Positions 27,921 to 36,104 are shown, counted from the first letter of the stretch. The stretch: DNA of 64,000 nucleotides from Enterococcus innesii (GCA_018982785.1 JAHHEN010000001.1:310001-374000), one strand, 5' to 3'. The notes: generated by a model not told the origin, from the sequence alone. Numbers and translations: made by a program.

Positions 27921-28460
27921 ATGAAATTATCATTACGTGAACAAATCCATGCCGCATTATTTGCGATCATTATTGCTGGTCTTTCCCAATTGACGATTCC
28001 GTTAGGTTTGATCCCATTGACAGGACAAACCTTTGCGATCGGCCTGGCGGTGTCTTTCCTTGGCACGCGAACAGGAACAATGGCGATCATCATTTACTTG
28101 CTGTTAGGATTGATCGGTTTGCCCGTTTTCGCTGGTTTTTCCAGCGGTATCGGTGTTTTGTTAGGACCAACTGGCGGCTATTTAGTCGGCTTCCTCTTTA
28201 ACGGATTGCTTACTGGATTGGTCGTAGAAAAAACGGCGTTTCGCTACACAGGAGCAGTGATCGGCAACATTGTCGGTGCGCTGGCAACTTTGTTGTTTGG
28301 TACATTATGGCTGAAATGGAGCACGGGCATGGCATGGCCGGCTGCTTTTAACGGTGGTTTTGTTTTGTTTATTATCCCCGGGATCATCAAAGCCGTTGCC
28401 GCAGCTTATCTAGGTATCTTTTTAAGAAACCGCTTGGCGCAACCATTGGCTTTGCGTTAA
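27921..28460 (+). CDS. bioY: Biotin transporter S component BioY
   Basis: BioY is the biotin-binding membrane subunit of an ECF transporter. The 179-residue protein, from ATG 27921 with GAAGGA upstream, has about six hydrophobic segments. Family motifs are QLTIPLGLIPLTGQTFAI, LGLIGLPVFAGFSSGIGVLLGPTGGYLVGF and the C-terminal FNGGFVLFIIPGIIKAVAAAYLG. An ATG six codons earlier lacks a ribosome-binding site. It probably docks onto the shared EcfA1-EcfA2-EcfT module encoded at 61.5-64 kb. The BirA-type operator overlapping its promoter supports biotin control. Confidence 0.95.
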   Translation: MKLSLREQIHAALFAIIIAGLSQLTIPLGLIPLTGQTFAIGLAVSFLGTRTGTMAIIIYLLLGLIGLPVFAGFSSGIGVLLGPTGGYLVGFLFNGLLTGLVVEKTAFRYTGAVIGNIVGALATLLFGTLWLKWSTGMAWPAAFNGGFVLFIIPGIIKAVAAAYLGIFLRNRLAQPLALR

Positions 28461-28467
28461 TAAAAAA

Positions 28468-28545
28468 CACTCGCGTCATATGCAGCGATTCCCCTCAGTT
28501 AGCTTTTTCGTCTAACTTTTGGAAATCGCCGCATCACGCGAGTGT
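28468..28545. terminator. Bidirectional structured terminator between bioY and the convergent DUF925 gene
   Basis: ACACTCGCGT pairs with ACGCGAGTGT over a 58-nt interior that itself forms nested pairs (GCGATT/AATCGC, TTAG/CTAA). A-rich and T-rich flanks serve both directions. Confidence 0.8.
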
Positions 28546-28550
28546 TCTTT

Positions 28551-29117
28551 TTAGTTGTCGATCTCTTCAATCGACAACTGCGGCCAAATTTTCTGCCACT
28601 GCTTGATCGCTTGGCGTTGTCGGTAAACCGCAAGGTACTGTTCATTTTGGGCGAAATGCGGTGTTGGCCGCACCCGAAAACTGCAAACATCCTGCCAACC
28701 AAAAGGCGCCATCAATTCAAGCTTGCCTTGATTCATTCGTGCCGCCACCGCTGTACAACGCTCTGGAAATTTCGTTAAAGCATCGAAGGTACTTGTATAA
28801 GGCGGCTCCTCGGCAAAATTGTGCTGGTGCATCAACGCTTGGTTACGAACCTCCCAAGGAAATTCGGGAAACGAACGGCGCAGTTGCGCTTCGATCGCCG
28901 CTGTTTCTTCTAGGCTTACAGTCGGATCATAAAACACGACATCAATATCGGTTATTGGCACCTCCGCTATTTTTCCACTGAGAAAACCCCATAAATAATT
29001 CCGCAGGTACCCGGCACAGAGCCAGCAATCCGGCAGCTGCAACGCTTCAATGATCGTAAGCAGTTGTCGACATTCACGATTTTTTGCAAGCAAGTGCTGG
29101 ATCGCTTGTTCCTTCAT
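28551..29117 (-). CDS. DUF925-family nucleotidyltransferase-like protein
   Basis: This 188-residue protein belongs to the COG3575/DUF925 family, related to the polymerase-beta nucleotidyltransferase fold. The N-terminal part has PDCWLCAGYLRNYLWG. The nucleotidyltransferase-like acidic motif is TDIDVVFYDP (about residues 56-65), and a family block FPWEVRNQALMHQHN follows. A final conserved patch is FSFRVRPTPHF-like (CSFRVRPTPHFAQN). Biochemical activity is unknown. The start is ATG 29117 behind GAGGA. It lies 30 bp after the SDR gene on the same strand and is the last gene before the bidirectional terminator. Confidence 0.82.
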   Translation of the reverse strand: MKEQAIQHLLAKNRECRQLLTIIEALQLPDCWLCAGYLRNYLWGFLSGKIAEVPITDIDVVFYDPTVSLEETAAIEAQLRRSFPEFPWEVRNQALMHQHNFAEEPPYTSTFDALTKFPERCTAVAARMNQGKLELMAPFGWQDVCSFRVRPTPHFAQNEQYLAVYRQRQAIKQWQKIWPQLSIEEIDN

Positions 29118-29147
29118 TGGCGTCCTCCTCTAATGGGTTCAGGCTAG

Positions 29148-29897
29148 TTATTTCAAGGTCCAACCACCGTCGATGGGCACGATCGCCCCCTGCAAGTAAC
29201 TAGCTTGCGGACTGGCAAGAAAAAGGGTCAGTGCTGCAACTTCTTCTGGTTGCGCCCAACGCTTGACTGGCGTCTCTTCTGCCACCCATTGCGCCATTTT
29301 CCCGTCACCGGCAAAATCAGCCGCATTCATCGGCGTTTGAATCGCACCTGGCGCGATGCCCTTCACCGAGATCCCTTGATCTGCAACATCCAATGCCAAC
29401 TGTTTGGTAAACCCGACGATCGCGTGTTTTGCGGTTGTATAAGCGATCCCACCTCCACCTGCGACCATTCCAGCGATCGACGCCATATTAATGATCGTTC
29501 CGCCGCCATTGGCTTGCATCAGTGGCAAGATTTCTTTCGTTAAATAAAACATGCTGGAGACATTGGTTTGAAATATCTCCTCCCACTCCATTGAGGTCGT
29601 CTCAGCGATCGTATGATAGCCGTCAAGTTTCCCAGCTGTATTTAACAAGACCGTAATACCGCCAAAGTGCTTCACACAAGCTTGGACCGCTGCAAAACAA
29701 TTTTCTTTCACCGCTAAGTCACAACACGTGCCGAAAAAGCGGGGTTGGGCTAAAAGCGTATCAGGAAACGATTGGCAGTCAACACCAAATACTTGAGCAC
29801 CTTCTGCAAGAAACGCCTCTGCTTGCGCTTTACCGATACCTGAAGCAGCGCCTGTGACAAACACAATCGTTTTGTCATCGATCCACGCTGCCGTCAT
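29148..29897 (-). CDS. SDR-family oxidoreductase (3-oxoacyl-ACP reductase-like)
   Basis: This 249-residue classical short-chain dehydrogenase has nucleotide-binding VTGAASGIGKA (TGxxxGxG), NTAG, the catalytic Ser in NMASIAGM, and YTTAK with the Tyr-x3-Lys pair. The C-terminal PGAIQTPMN and GAIVPIDGGWTLK are typical. After the second strand it has FGVDCQ, where the Asp suggests preference for NAD. The substrate is unknown. ATG 29897 overlaps the stop of the preceding DUF2829 gene (ATGA), so the two are translationally coupled; an upstream frame extension into that gene is not the start. Confidence 0.87.
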   Translation of the reverse strand: MTAAWIDDKTIVFVTGAASGIGKAQAEAFLAEGAQVFGVDCQSFPDTLLAQPRFFGTCCDLAVKENCFAAVQACVKHFGGITVLLNTAGKLDGYHTIAETTSMEWEEIFQTNVSSMFYLTKEILPLMQANGGGTIINMASIAGMVAGGGGIAYTTAKHAIVGFTKQLALDVADQGISVKGIAPGAIQTPMNAADFAGDGKMAQWVAEETPVKRWAQPEEVAALTLFLASPQASYLQGAIVPIDGGWTLK

Positions 29898-30115
29898 TCC
29901 ACGATTTTCCAATCTTCCGCAAGAATGTCGCAAACAGTCGGTGCGAAACTCGAGAATCCCTCATCTGCTGTTTTGATCAAAAAGTAAGGGGTGACTGGGG
30001 CATTGTCGTACACTTCGCCTTCAACGAATGTCACATAAAGTTCAAAGCCGCCCCAACCTTCGCGAATGATTTTTTTGCCGGCTTTTAATTCTGGTAAGAT
30101 TTCTTCAAATGTCAT
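29894..30115 (-). CDS. DUF2829 (Tad2-fold) small protein
   Basis: This 73-residue protein begins MTFEEILPELKAGKKIIREG, continues with WGGFELYVTF, and ends with the signature DILAEDWKIVE. These are the marks of DUF2829. Phage members of this family are the Tad2 anti-Thoeris proteins, which sequester cyclic ADP-ribose-type signals. This gene is chromosomal, with no phage genes nearby, so an anti-defence role should not be assumed. It has a good GGAG-type site and an ATGA overlap with the SDR gene, which suggests a joint role, perhaps in binding a nucleotide-like ligand. Confidence 0.8.
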   Translation of the reverse strand: MTFEEILPELKAGKKIIREGWGGFELYVTFVEGEVYDNAPVTPYFLIKTADEGFSSFAPTVCDILAEDWKIVE

Positions 30116-30199
30116 GATTTTTCTCCTTTGTGTGTTTCTTTTGTGTTTTAAAATGCGTGGGAATTCAATTACGAAACCAAGCAGGACTCGGTTGCTGCG

Positions 30200-31093
30200 C
30201 TAATACGGCAGCAGCGTGATCGCTTGCGCCAATTCCTCTACAAGATGCGCCGTTTTATAGTCCTCAAATGCCTCATGATGGTTTCGCAGCAGCGTCCGAA
30301 CTTTCGTTGGCGAATATGCTTCTGCTAAGTGGTTTTCCAAAACGAAGCGTCGGGTCAACTGCCATTCATAATAGTAGCCGAAGGGACGGCAATAGTAGCT
30401 GGTTCCCGCAAGCTCTTTTTTCTCAAAGCGTCGATGGGTATGCCCAAAGACGACTGCCCGCACATTGGCGTACCGATCGATCACTGCGCCAAAATCAGGC
30501 GACCCCAAAAACGCATTTAGGTGGTTCCAGCGGGCATACTTGCCGGTCTGCCGCACAATAAACGCTTCTTGAGGCACAAAATGGGTAGAAAGAAGAATTT
30601 CTTGGTCTTGCGGCAAATGGGCCAATGTTTCCGCTAAACGCTCATTGATGGCTTGGCTGATTTCCTTATCCGATCCCTTTCGTTGAATCATGCGGTCATA
30701 CCAAAACAAATTTTTCAGCCGCAAGATCTCAGCTTCACTGGTCAAATCAGAATATTGGTAGTCATACCAGCCATTGATTCCCAACAGCAGTGTTTTTTCT
30801 GATAAGCGACACGTCTGAAAATTAAGAAAGGCGGGATCATCGAAAGCCTCGATCTCTTGTTCCGTCAAGTCCACCATTTCATGATTGCCCCAGTGAAAGG
30901 TCGTTGGCACCTGTCGACTTTGAAAAAAAGCGACCACGTCTAATAGCCGTTGCTTTTTATTCGCCACATCTCCTGCCAGATGCAGATGGGTCACCTGATT
31001 TTGCTGCAAATAATCAGCGATCAGCTGCAGATGGGGGTCGAATAATTGGTTGATATCGACGTGCAAGTCGCTAATAACCGCCAGCGTGCCCAT
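30200..31093 (-). CDS. Calcineurin-like metallophosphoesterase
   Basis: This 297-residue cytosolic phosphoesterase has the five metal-site blocks of the family: DLHVD at residues 9-13, AGDVANK, WGNHEMV, STHFVPQ and GHTHRRFEK. It has no signal peptide or membrane segment. Family relatives hydrolyse phosphomonoesters or cyclic nucleotides, and the specific substrate is not predictable. It begins two bases after the stop of the HesB-like gene, so the GNAT, HesB-like and phosphoesterase genes appear to form one minus-strand operon that may continue into the DUF2829-SDR-DUF925 group after an 84-bp gap. Confidence 0.85.
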   Translation of the reverse strand: MGTLAVISDLHVDINQLFDPHLQLIADYLQQNQVTHLHLAGDVANKKQRLLDVVAFFQSRQVPTTFHWGNHEMVDLTEQEIEAFDDPAFLNFQTCRLSEKTLLLGINGWYDYQYSDLTSEAEILRLKNLFWYDRMIQRKGSDKEISQAINERLAETLAHLPQDQEILLSTHFVPQEAFIVRQTGKYARWNHLNAFLGSPDFGAVIDRYANVRAVVFGHTHRRFEKKELAGTSYYCRPFGYYYEWQLTRRFVLENHLAEAYSPTKVRTLLRNHHEAFEDYKTAHLVEELAQAITLLPY

Positions 31094-31094
31094 A

Positions 31095-31472
31095 TCAGCG
31101 GCCTGCCGTCAGCTTTTCGATCCGTAACAATTGGACATCATTAGCTAAGATCCCGCTATTTCCCACCAATTGCAACCGTTGATAGGTCGGTTCCACCTGC
31201 ATCCGAGTCTGTTCTTCTAAATACACCTGAGCCCCTTGCTTCAACCAAATCGTGCCTAATGGTGTCGTTAAAGGGGTGTCGTAGATCGCCAATCCTTCTT
31301 CTGGATAGCTCTGTGGCACGATGATCAGGCGAAAATGGATGTCCAAACGGCAGGTGATCTCCGTTGCAGGAAACGGACCGACGCCGTCTTCAAAATCCAA
31401 ATAGAGACGATCATCTGGCTGTACATAAGGGGTTATTTTTTCAATTGCTGCTGGCTCAATGTTCAGTTCCAT
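31095..31472 (-). CDS. Iron-sulfur cluster biosynthesis (HesB/YneR-like) family protein
   Basis: This 125-residue beta-rich protein matches the HesB-like fold in pattern: an N-terminal MELNIEPAAIEKI, LYLDFEDGVGPF and a C-terminal block of short strands. Only one Cys (residue 41, ITCRLD) is present. The Cys-x60-Cys-Gly-Cys cluster ligands of true A-type carriers are missing, so a cluster-carrier role is doubtful. It resembles the YneR-type group found in lactobacilli and enterococci, whose function is unknown. It lies between the GNAT and phosphoesterase genes with 2-15 bp gaps. Confidence 0.65.
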   Translation of the reverse strand: MELNIEPAAIEKITPYVQPDDRLYLDFEDGVGPFPATEITCRLDIHFRLIIVPQSYPEEGLAIYDTPLTTPLGTIWLKQGAQVYLEEQTRMQVEPTYQRLQLVGNSGILANDVQLLRIEKLTAGR

Positions 31473-31487
31473 GACGAGAGCCCTCCT

Positions 31488-32057
31488 TTACATGATACGT
31501 TTTTTCCATTCCTCTAGGGTGATGCCGCGCGTGACTTCATCGATGATTTCTTCACCCGATTTGCGGGCAGCTGGGATCGTTGCTTCCAATTTCATCCCAA
31601 TTTTCTCCATGACCCGTCCAGACTTGGGATTTCGAGCATCATGTCGAGCAAAAATTCGAATCAATTCGAGTGTTTCAAAACCAAAATGCAGCAGTGCCAT
31701 TGCCGCTTCTGGCATGATCCCTTGTCCCCAATAATCGCGACTTAATGTATAACCGAGCTCAGCGATCTCTTTTTCTGATTCTACTCGCAAATCGATGGTC
31801 CCAATCATTTTGCCTGAGTCTTTTTCTTCGATCGCATATTTTCCTAAGGGTGCAGCAACAAAATACTCGGCAATGCGCAGTTTTGTTTCGTCAACCGACC
31901 CATGTCTAGCAAAGACGAAGGTCGTCGTTTCTTCATCATTTGCATAGGCAAACATGTCCGCTGCATCCGCCAAGGAAACGGGGCGCAAGAGCAGCCTCGG
32001 TGTCTCCAACCGTTGATTTTCTGCTAATAATAGCAAATGTCGTTCTTTTGTTGTCAT
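31488..32057 (-). CDS. GNAT acetyltransferase, RimJ/RimL type
   Basis: This 189-residue N-acetyltransferase starts at ATG 32057 (MTTKERHLLLLAENQRLETP) with AGGGA upstream. The order RLETPRLLLRPVSLADAADMF, then IGTIDLR, ELGYTLSRDYWGQGIMPEA (acetyl-CoA pyrophosphate loop, GQG) and HDARNPKSGRVMEKIGM is the standard RimJ/RimL arrangement. The acceptor may be a ribosomal protein N-terminus or another amine and is not predictable. It is the first gene of a compact minus-strand operon. Confidence 0.9.
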   Translation of the reverse strand: MTTKERHLLLLAENQRLETPRLLLRPVSLADAADMFAYANDEETTTFVFARHGSVDETKLRIAEYFVAAPLGKYAIEEKDSGKMIGTIDLRVESEKEIAELGYTLSRDYWGQGIMPEAAMALLHFGFETLELIRIFARHDARNPKSGRVMEKIGMKLEATIPAARKSGEEIIDEVTRGITLEEWKKRIM

Positions 32058-32122
32058 AGGATCCCTACTTTCTATCAAAACTCTCTCACGATCGCACCCC
32101 TCTTTTGCTATTTGCTGGATAT

Positions 32123-32130
32123 GCTATAAT
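32123..32130 (+). promoter_or_regulatory. Predicted extended -10 promoter of yueI
   Basis: TGCTATAAT (TG plus TATAAT) about 35 bp before the yueI start. The -35 is weak (TTGCTA with 14-bp spacing). Confidence 0.45.
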
Positions 32131-32164
32131 AAGCATAAGTAAACGCTTTGAGGAGGATACTTCA

Positions 32165-32617
32165 ATGTCAGACGAATTAGAAAAACGCCTTGATACAGGA
32201 ATGTATGGGACGCCTCGCGTCAACCCAGATGAACAGCGCAAGTATTTAGGCACGTTTCGTGAACGGTGTTATCTTAGTATGACAGTAACAGAAATGAAGA
32301 AGAAGGACAACCAGAAAACGCTCTTGAACGCCTTACCAGATTATCAAGGAGCGCTCGTGCTGCTTAACGGAAAATTGCCAGAATCGATCCAGACCGATTA
32401 CATCACTTTACTGACCAAACAACAGATGGAATTTCGGATCGTCTCCGATGCCCAAGATGCCGGGCCAGACAGTATCGGCTTGCTGATTGCCGGGAAAGAA
32501 GCCGTCAATCAAGACGTCATCGATATCGAACAAAAATACCCTGCAGCTACTACGCAATCGGATAAAGAGCACGAACAACCAGAGAAAACGTCATTTTGGA
32601 AACGTCTTTTCCATTAA
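32165..32617 (+). CDS. yueI: YueI-family (DUF1694) protein
   Basis: This 150-residue cytosolic protein begins MSDELEKRLDTGMYGTPRVN, the YueI signature, and has YLGTFRERCYLSMTVTEM, KLPESIQTDYITLL and a Lys/Glu-rich C-terminus ending FWKRLFH. The family fold resembles RNA-binding L30e/L7Ae-type proteins, and members are widespread in Firmicutes without an assigned role. It has a strong GGAGG site and is followed after 14 bp by a second small gene on the same strand with its own GGAGG, so the two probably form a transcript ending at the hairpin at 33060-33101. Confidence 0.85.
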   Translation: MSDELEKRLDTGMYGTPRVNPDEQRKYLGTFRERCYLSMTVTEMKKKDNQKTLLNALPDYQGALVLLNGKLPESIQTDYITLLTKQQMEFRIVSDAQDAGPDSIGLLIAGKEAVNQDVIDIEQKYPAATTQSDKEHEQPEKTSFWKRLFH

Positions 32618-32631
32618 AAGGAGGAACTATC

Positions 32632-33051
32632 ATGGAACAATCAACACCGCCCTACCTTTCATTAAAGAAAGAACTGCTTGATGCTTTGGATTTGCATATC
32701 GATTTGTTGAAAACGGCACCTACGATCGAATCGAGCCATCTGGATGGCGTATTGTTCATGATGCGCAGCTTGGGTTTTATGCTGGATCGCGCTCCGAAAG
32801 TACTCCTACTGGAGGATCAGAATGAAATGAACTTTATGATGTTTCAATATTATAGCCTCCTGTCGGAACTGAAGTACAATCTCGTTTTAAACTTTCCCTA
32901 TGCCTCGATTCAAGGCGTACCGTTATTGACCTTGATCCAACGTTTTCCTACCACGTATGAAAAAGAAATGAAACAATGGTGGGAAGCCCGAACAGGTCTC
33001 AAGGTGGAAGAAACAAAACAAACGATTGAGATCGCTGCTTTTGAATCCTAA
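32632..33051 (+). CDS. Conserved-looking hypothetical protein downstream of yueI
   Basis: This 139-residue protein starts at ATG 32632 behind AAAGGAGG. I do not recognise its family. It is predicted mostly helical and soluble, rich in Leu, Met and Phe (VLFMMRSLGFMLD; MNFMMFQYYSLL). It contains no Cys, no signal peptide and no clear membrane span. Good ribosome-binding signals, codon use like its neighbours, and position between yueI and a strong terminator argue that it is a real gene. It ends KVEETKQTIEIAAFES. Its role is unknown; co-transcription suggests a link with YueI. Confidence 0.75.
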   Translation: MEQSTPPYLSLKKELLDALDLHIDLLKTAPTIESSHLDGVLFMMRSLGFMLDRAPKVLLLEDQNEMNFMMFQYYSLLSELKYNLVLNFPYASIQGVPLLTLIQRFPTTYEKEMKQWWEARTGLKVEETKQTIEIAAFES

Positions 33052-33059
33052 TAAAAAAG

Positions 33060-33101
33060 ACTGCACACTTTCGAAGGGAATCACCTTCCAGAGTGTGCAG
33101 T
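33060..33101. terminator. Terminator between the yueI pair and convergent gshF
   Basis: ACTGCACACT pairs with AGTGTGCAGT, with additional inner pairing AAGG/CCTT. A-rich and T-rich flanks make it usable in both directions. Confidence 0.85.
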
Positions 33102-33122
33102 TCTTTGCTCTCTAAGCTTCCA

Positions 33123-35387
33123 TCAGCTTTCGAAGACTTCAGGGAACAACAGGCGTAAAACAGACATAGTTAAGCGTCGGCCTTTCCCGCTGTATGGATA
33201 AACGTGCATATGCATCGCTGGGTTGAAATTGGCTTCAATGATTCCATAAGCCCCCGGTTCATTGGCTGGCTTGGTTTTATCTGGAATAATCAGATCGATT
33301 CCACTGATAGATGCTTGTAATGCGGCTACCGCATCGACTGCTACTTGTTTGTAGTCATCGTTGAAGTCATCCGTTACATCGATAGAATCACCGCCAGTAC
33401 TGATATTCGAGTTTTCTCGCAAATAAACGATCTGCCCCTCTTCTGGCACTGAATCAACTTGATACCCTTGCTCTTTTAACATCAGTTGTTCCAGTTCCCC
33501 TAATTGAATCAACTCTAATGGGGTCCGATGATGGGTGCCGCGCAATGGATCGAGATTTTTCTCTGCGACGAGTTCCGTGATCGTACGCTTGCCGTCACCC
33601 ACGACATTGGCTGGGATACGTAATAAAATCGCATCAACTCGCCCATCGATCACGAAGAACCGATATTCCGTCCCTGATAAAAAGGTCTCAACGAGGATCG
33701 AATCATCTTCCGCAAAGGCAATGGCGACCGCCGCTTGATAATCCGCTAAAGAGGCGCCTTCTTTGAAAATCGAGATACCGATCCCATAGTTGGTGGTTTT
33801 CGGTTTTACCACAAACCCGCTGTGGGCGATCTGCGGATAAAACGCGATCGCTTCTTCTGCCGAAGCGAATTCAGCACCACCTGGTACATGAAAGCCATTT
33901 TCGGCTAAGATTTTTTTGGTGACCGTTTTATTCGCCATGATCAATGGGACGATGTACTGATCCTTACTGGTCATATTGGCATTTTTAACATATTCAACGT
34001 GGTCTTTCACGGCTAATTTCAAGAACTGATCCGTTTCATCCAGTACCGTCACTTCGATACCTTTTTGGATCGCATCGAACAAGAGAATCTGGGTCGACAA
34101 TTCCATTGCTCGAAAACCAGCCAATTGATACGGTTTTTCCCAAGCAGCATGATGATACTTTTGTCCCAGCAATGTTGCTGTCTGCGCTTGGCTGGTTGCT
34201 TGACTCGCTGAGAAAAGACGTCCCGCGAAGGTTCTTTCTGGTTCAGCCAGCATCTCAGAAAGCTGATCCAAAAATGGCGGATGCGGCAGCTCAAGGGCTT
34301 GGGCAAAGTCCATCATCTCAGCAATCAGTGCTTGCGCTTCTTGCTGATACGTTAATGGTGCTAAGGGATGCTCTAATGCCACCTGATCATTTTTCTGATT
34401 GCCTTCTTCGATCCACGCATCGGCATCGTTGCCTTCTTCTTTTGTACTTAAAAACAATAAGAAGAAATGTAAGAACGCGACTTGCTCTTTGGAAATGCCA
34501 TAGCGGGCAAAGGGATCGATATCGATATTTCTTAACTCAATATAACGGATACCAGCTGAGGCTAGATCTGCGACCCGTTTTCCCCCACGTAAACGCACTG
34601 GCGCATAAAATTCTTTTTCTTCTGAAAGCTTTCCTGTCTCCACTAATTTGGCAATATCTGCAAGATAGGTCTCTAACGAAGCATAAGATACCTTGACGTC
34701 TTCGTGATTCGTGTAGCCATAACGGCTATTGCGAATACTGCGGACTGGTTCTTGCGGTCCGTTTTCTGTCGTAAAATAATTGGCTTCTGAAGCAGGGGTC
34801 GCCCCAAAGAAATACGTCAAAAACCAGCGATAATGCAAATAATTGCGAGTTACTTTCAAATAAAGCGCCGTTTTAAAGGCTTGATAGCTTTCATTCGTTT
34901 CAGATAAAGCATACAGTTGCTGCAAAAAGTCTTCCGCAAATTCAAAATTGAAATGTATCCCACTGACCATTTGCTTACGGCGACCATACGTTTTGGCCAA
35001 ATAGCGGCGGTAGAGCACATCTTCAAATTGGTCTAATTTTGCAATGACGATGTCTTCTTCTTTTTCTGGTAAAGCTGGTGGCATGCTCAAAGGCCAGAGC
35101 ATTTCTTCTGCTGCCATTGAACGATATGCCACATCGTGGATGGCCCCTAAGAAACGGAACAATTCATCCACTGAATCCGCGACCGGCGTGATCAGTTCCA
35201 GTTGATTTTCCGCAAAATCCGTTTGGATATAGGGATGGAAGCGACGATTACCTAGCTTTTCAGGATGATTCGTTCCAGCAAAGGTTCCGTCTAATCGTAC
35301 CCGCTGTGCTTCTCGCTCAATCCCGTAACGCCCTTTCAATAAATAGGGAAAAAGCTCTTTATGTGATAATAATGTTTTTATTTTCAT
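33123..35387 (-). CDS. gshF: Bifunctional glutamate-cysteine ligase / glutathione synthetase
   Basis: GshF (GshAB) makes glutathione from Glu, Cys and Gly in one polypeptide. The 754-residue length is normal. The N-terminal 500 residues are GshA-like (GRYGIEREAQRV, FHPYIQTDFAENQLELITP, GIHFNFEF, RYGYTNHEDV). The C-terminal part is an ATP-grasp domain (NGFHVPGGAEF, GFVVKPKTTNYGIGISI, VETFLSGTEYRFFVIDG, GIIEANFNPAMHMHVYP). It is a single gene, convergent with the yueI pair. The GFA-family protein and the 2-oxoglutarate-forming enzymes elsewhere in the window fit with glutathione metabolism, but the link is inference. Confidence 0.96.
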   Translation of the reverse strand: MKIKTLLSHKELFPYLLKGRYGIEREAQRVRLDGTFAGTNHPEKLGNRRFHPYIQTDFAENQLELITPVADSVDELFRFLGAIHDVAYRSMAAEEMLWPLSMPPALPEKEEDIVIAKLDQFEDVLYRRYLAKTYGRRKQMVSGIHFNFEFAEDFLQQLYALSETNESYQAFKTALYLKVTRNYLHYRWFLTYFFGATPASEANYFTTENGPQEPVRSIRNSRYGYTNHEDVKVSYASLETYLADIAKLVETGKLSEEKEFYAPVRLRGGKRVADLASAGIRYIELRNIDIDPFARYGISKEQVAFLHFFLLFLSTKEEGNDADAWIEEGNQKNDQVALEHPLAPLTYQQEAQALIAEMMDFAQALELPHPPFLDQLSEMLAEPERTFAGRLFSASQATSQAQTATLLGQKYHHAAWEKPYQLAGFRAMELSTQILLFDAIQKGIEVTVLDETDQFLKLAVKDHVEYVKNANMTSKDQYIVPLIMANKTVTKKILAENGFHVPGGAEFASAEEAIAFYPQIAHSGFVVKPKTTNYGIGISIFKEGASLADYQAAVAIAFAEDDSILVETFLSGTEYRFFVIDGRVDAILLRIPANVVGDGKRTITELVAEKNLDPLRGTHHRTPLELIQLGELEQLMLKEQGYQVDSVPEEGQIVYLRENSNISTGGDSIDVTDDFNDDYKQVAVDAVAALQASISGIDLIIPDKTKPANEPGAYGIIEANFNPAMHMHVYPYSGKGRRLTMSVLRLLFPEVFES

Positions 35388-35543
35388 GCGAATGCCCTCT
35401 ATGTTCTTCTACTAGATTTTTTCTTATAATCTGTTTCTTTCCATCCATTATAGTGAAAAATGGCGAAAAAAGCAGGAATTTGCTCTTCACTTGTAGTATC
35501 TCTGAATAAAATTACCAAGAATTTATAAAATACTTGAATAAAT

Positions 35544-35588
35544 TTGATATTTACCTTCAAAATAAAGTATACTGCTTATAGAACAGTA
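35544..35588 (+). promoter_or_regulatory. Promoter and candidate operator of the BlaI-type repressor gene
   Basis: TTGATA (35544-35549), 18 bp, TATACT (35568-35573). An inverted repeat TACTG-N9-CAGTA (35570-35588) overlaps the -10 and start site. BlaI/CopY repressors bind related short dyads, so autoregulation is likely. The remainder of 35388-35633 is AT-rich and carries a TATAAT (35447-35452, minus strand) that may serve gshF. Confidence 0.6.
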
Positions 35589-35633
35589 AAATATTATGTC
35601 CATATTACTCTTTTTTGAAAGGAAGAATAGTGA

Positions 35634-36002
35634 ATGAAGCCACTTAATCTTACCAAACGTGAACGTCAAATCATGAATATCTTTTGGAATTCAGACAAAC
35701 CTCTTTCTGCAAATGACATTGCTGTCCAACAGCAAGATCTAAGCAAGAATACCATTCAAGCAGTCGTACGTAAACTAAAAAACCACGACTTATTGAAAGT
35801 AGCAGATATCGGCTACAGCGGTACTGTTTTGACTCGGTTGTATTCTCCGAATGTGACCCAAGAAGACTTCTTAGCAGCAGAGTTGTCTGATCAATCGTTA
35901 TTGAATTTGATTACGAATTTTATCGAAACCAATAAAGATATCGATACGTTGAACAACTTAGAAAAAATGATCATCGAGCGCCAAGGGGAGCTAAAAAAAT
36001 AA
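35634..36002 (+). CDS. BlaI/MecI/CopY-family transcriptional repressor
   Basis: This 122-residue winged-helix protein begins MKPLNLTKRERQIMNIFWNS and has the recognition-helix region LSKNTIQAVVRKLKNHDLLKV (residues about 38-58). The C-terminal dimerisation helix region is FLAAELSDQSLLNLITNFI. The CopY metal-binding CxCx4CxC tail is absent, so it is closer to BlaI/MecI-type repressors. No beta-lactamase, BlaR sensor peptidase or copper ATPase is adjacent. It is therefore an orphan, and its targets beyond its own promoter are unknown. The start has AAAGGAAG upstream. Confidence 0.85.
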   Translation: MKPLNLTKRERQIMNIFWNSDKPLSANDIAVQQQDLSKNTIQAVVRKLKNHDLLKVADIGYSGTVLTRLYSPNVTQEDFLAAELSDQSLLNLITNFIETNKDIDTLNNLEKMIIERQGELKK

Positions 36003-36104
36003 TTTTTTGTAGCTGAGCTTTTCATTTTATTCTATCTGATACTTCCCAGACTTTAGAAGAACGAAAAATGTTAGCCACTCAAAAAAAATCGTTTTATACT
36101 TTAA

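Noticed and set aside
29894-30115. An anti-Thoeris phage island
   Set aside because: Only the DUF2829 fold points that way; no integrase, capsid, lysis or other phage gene is near.
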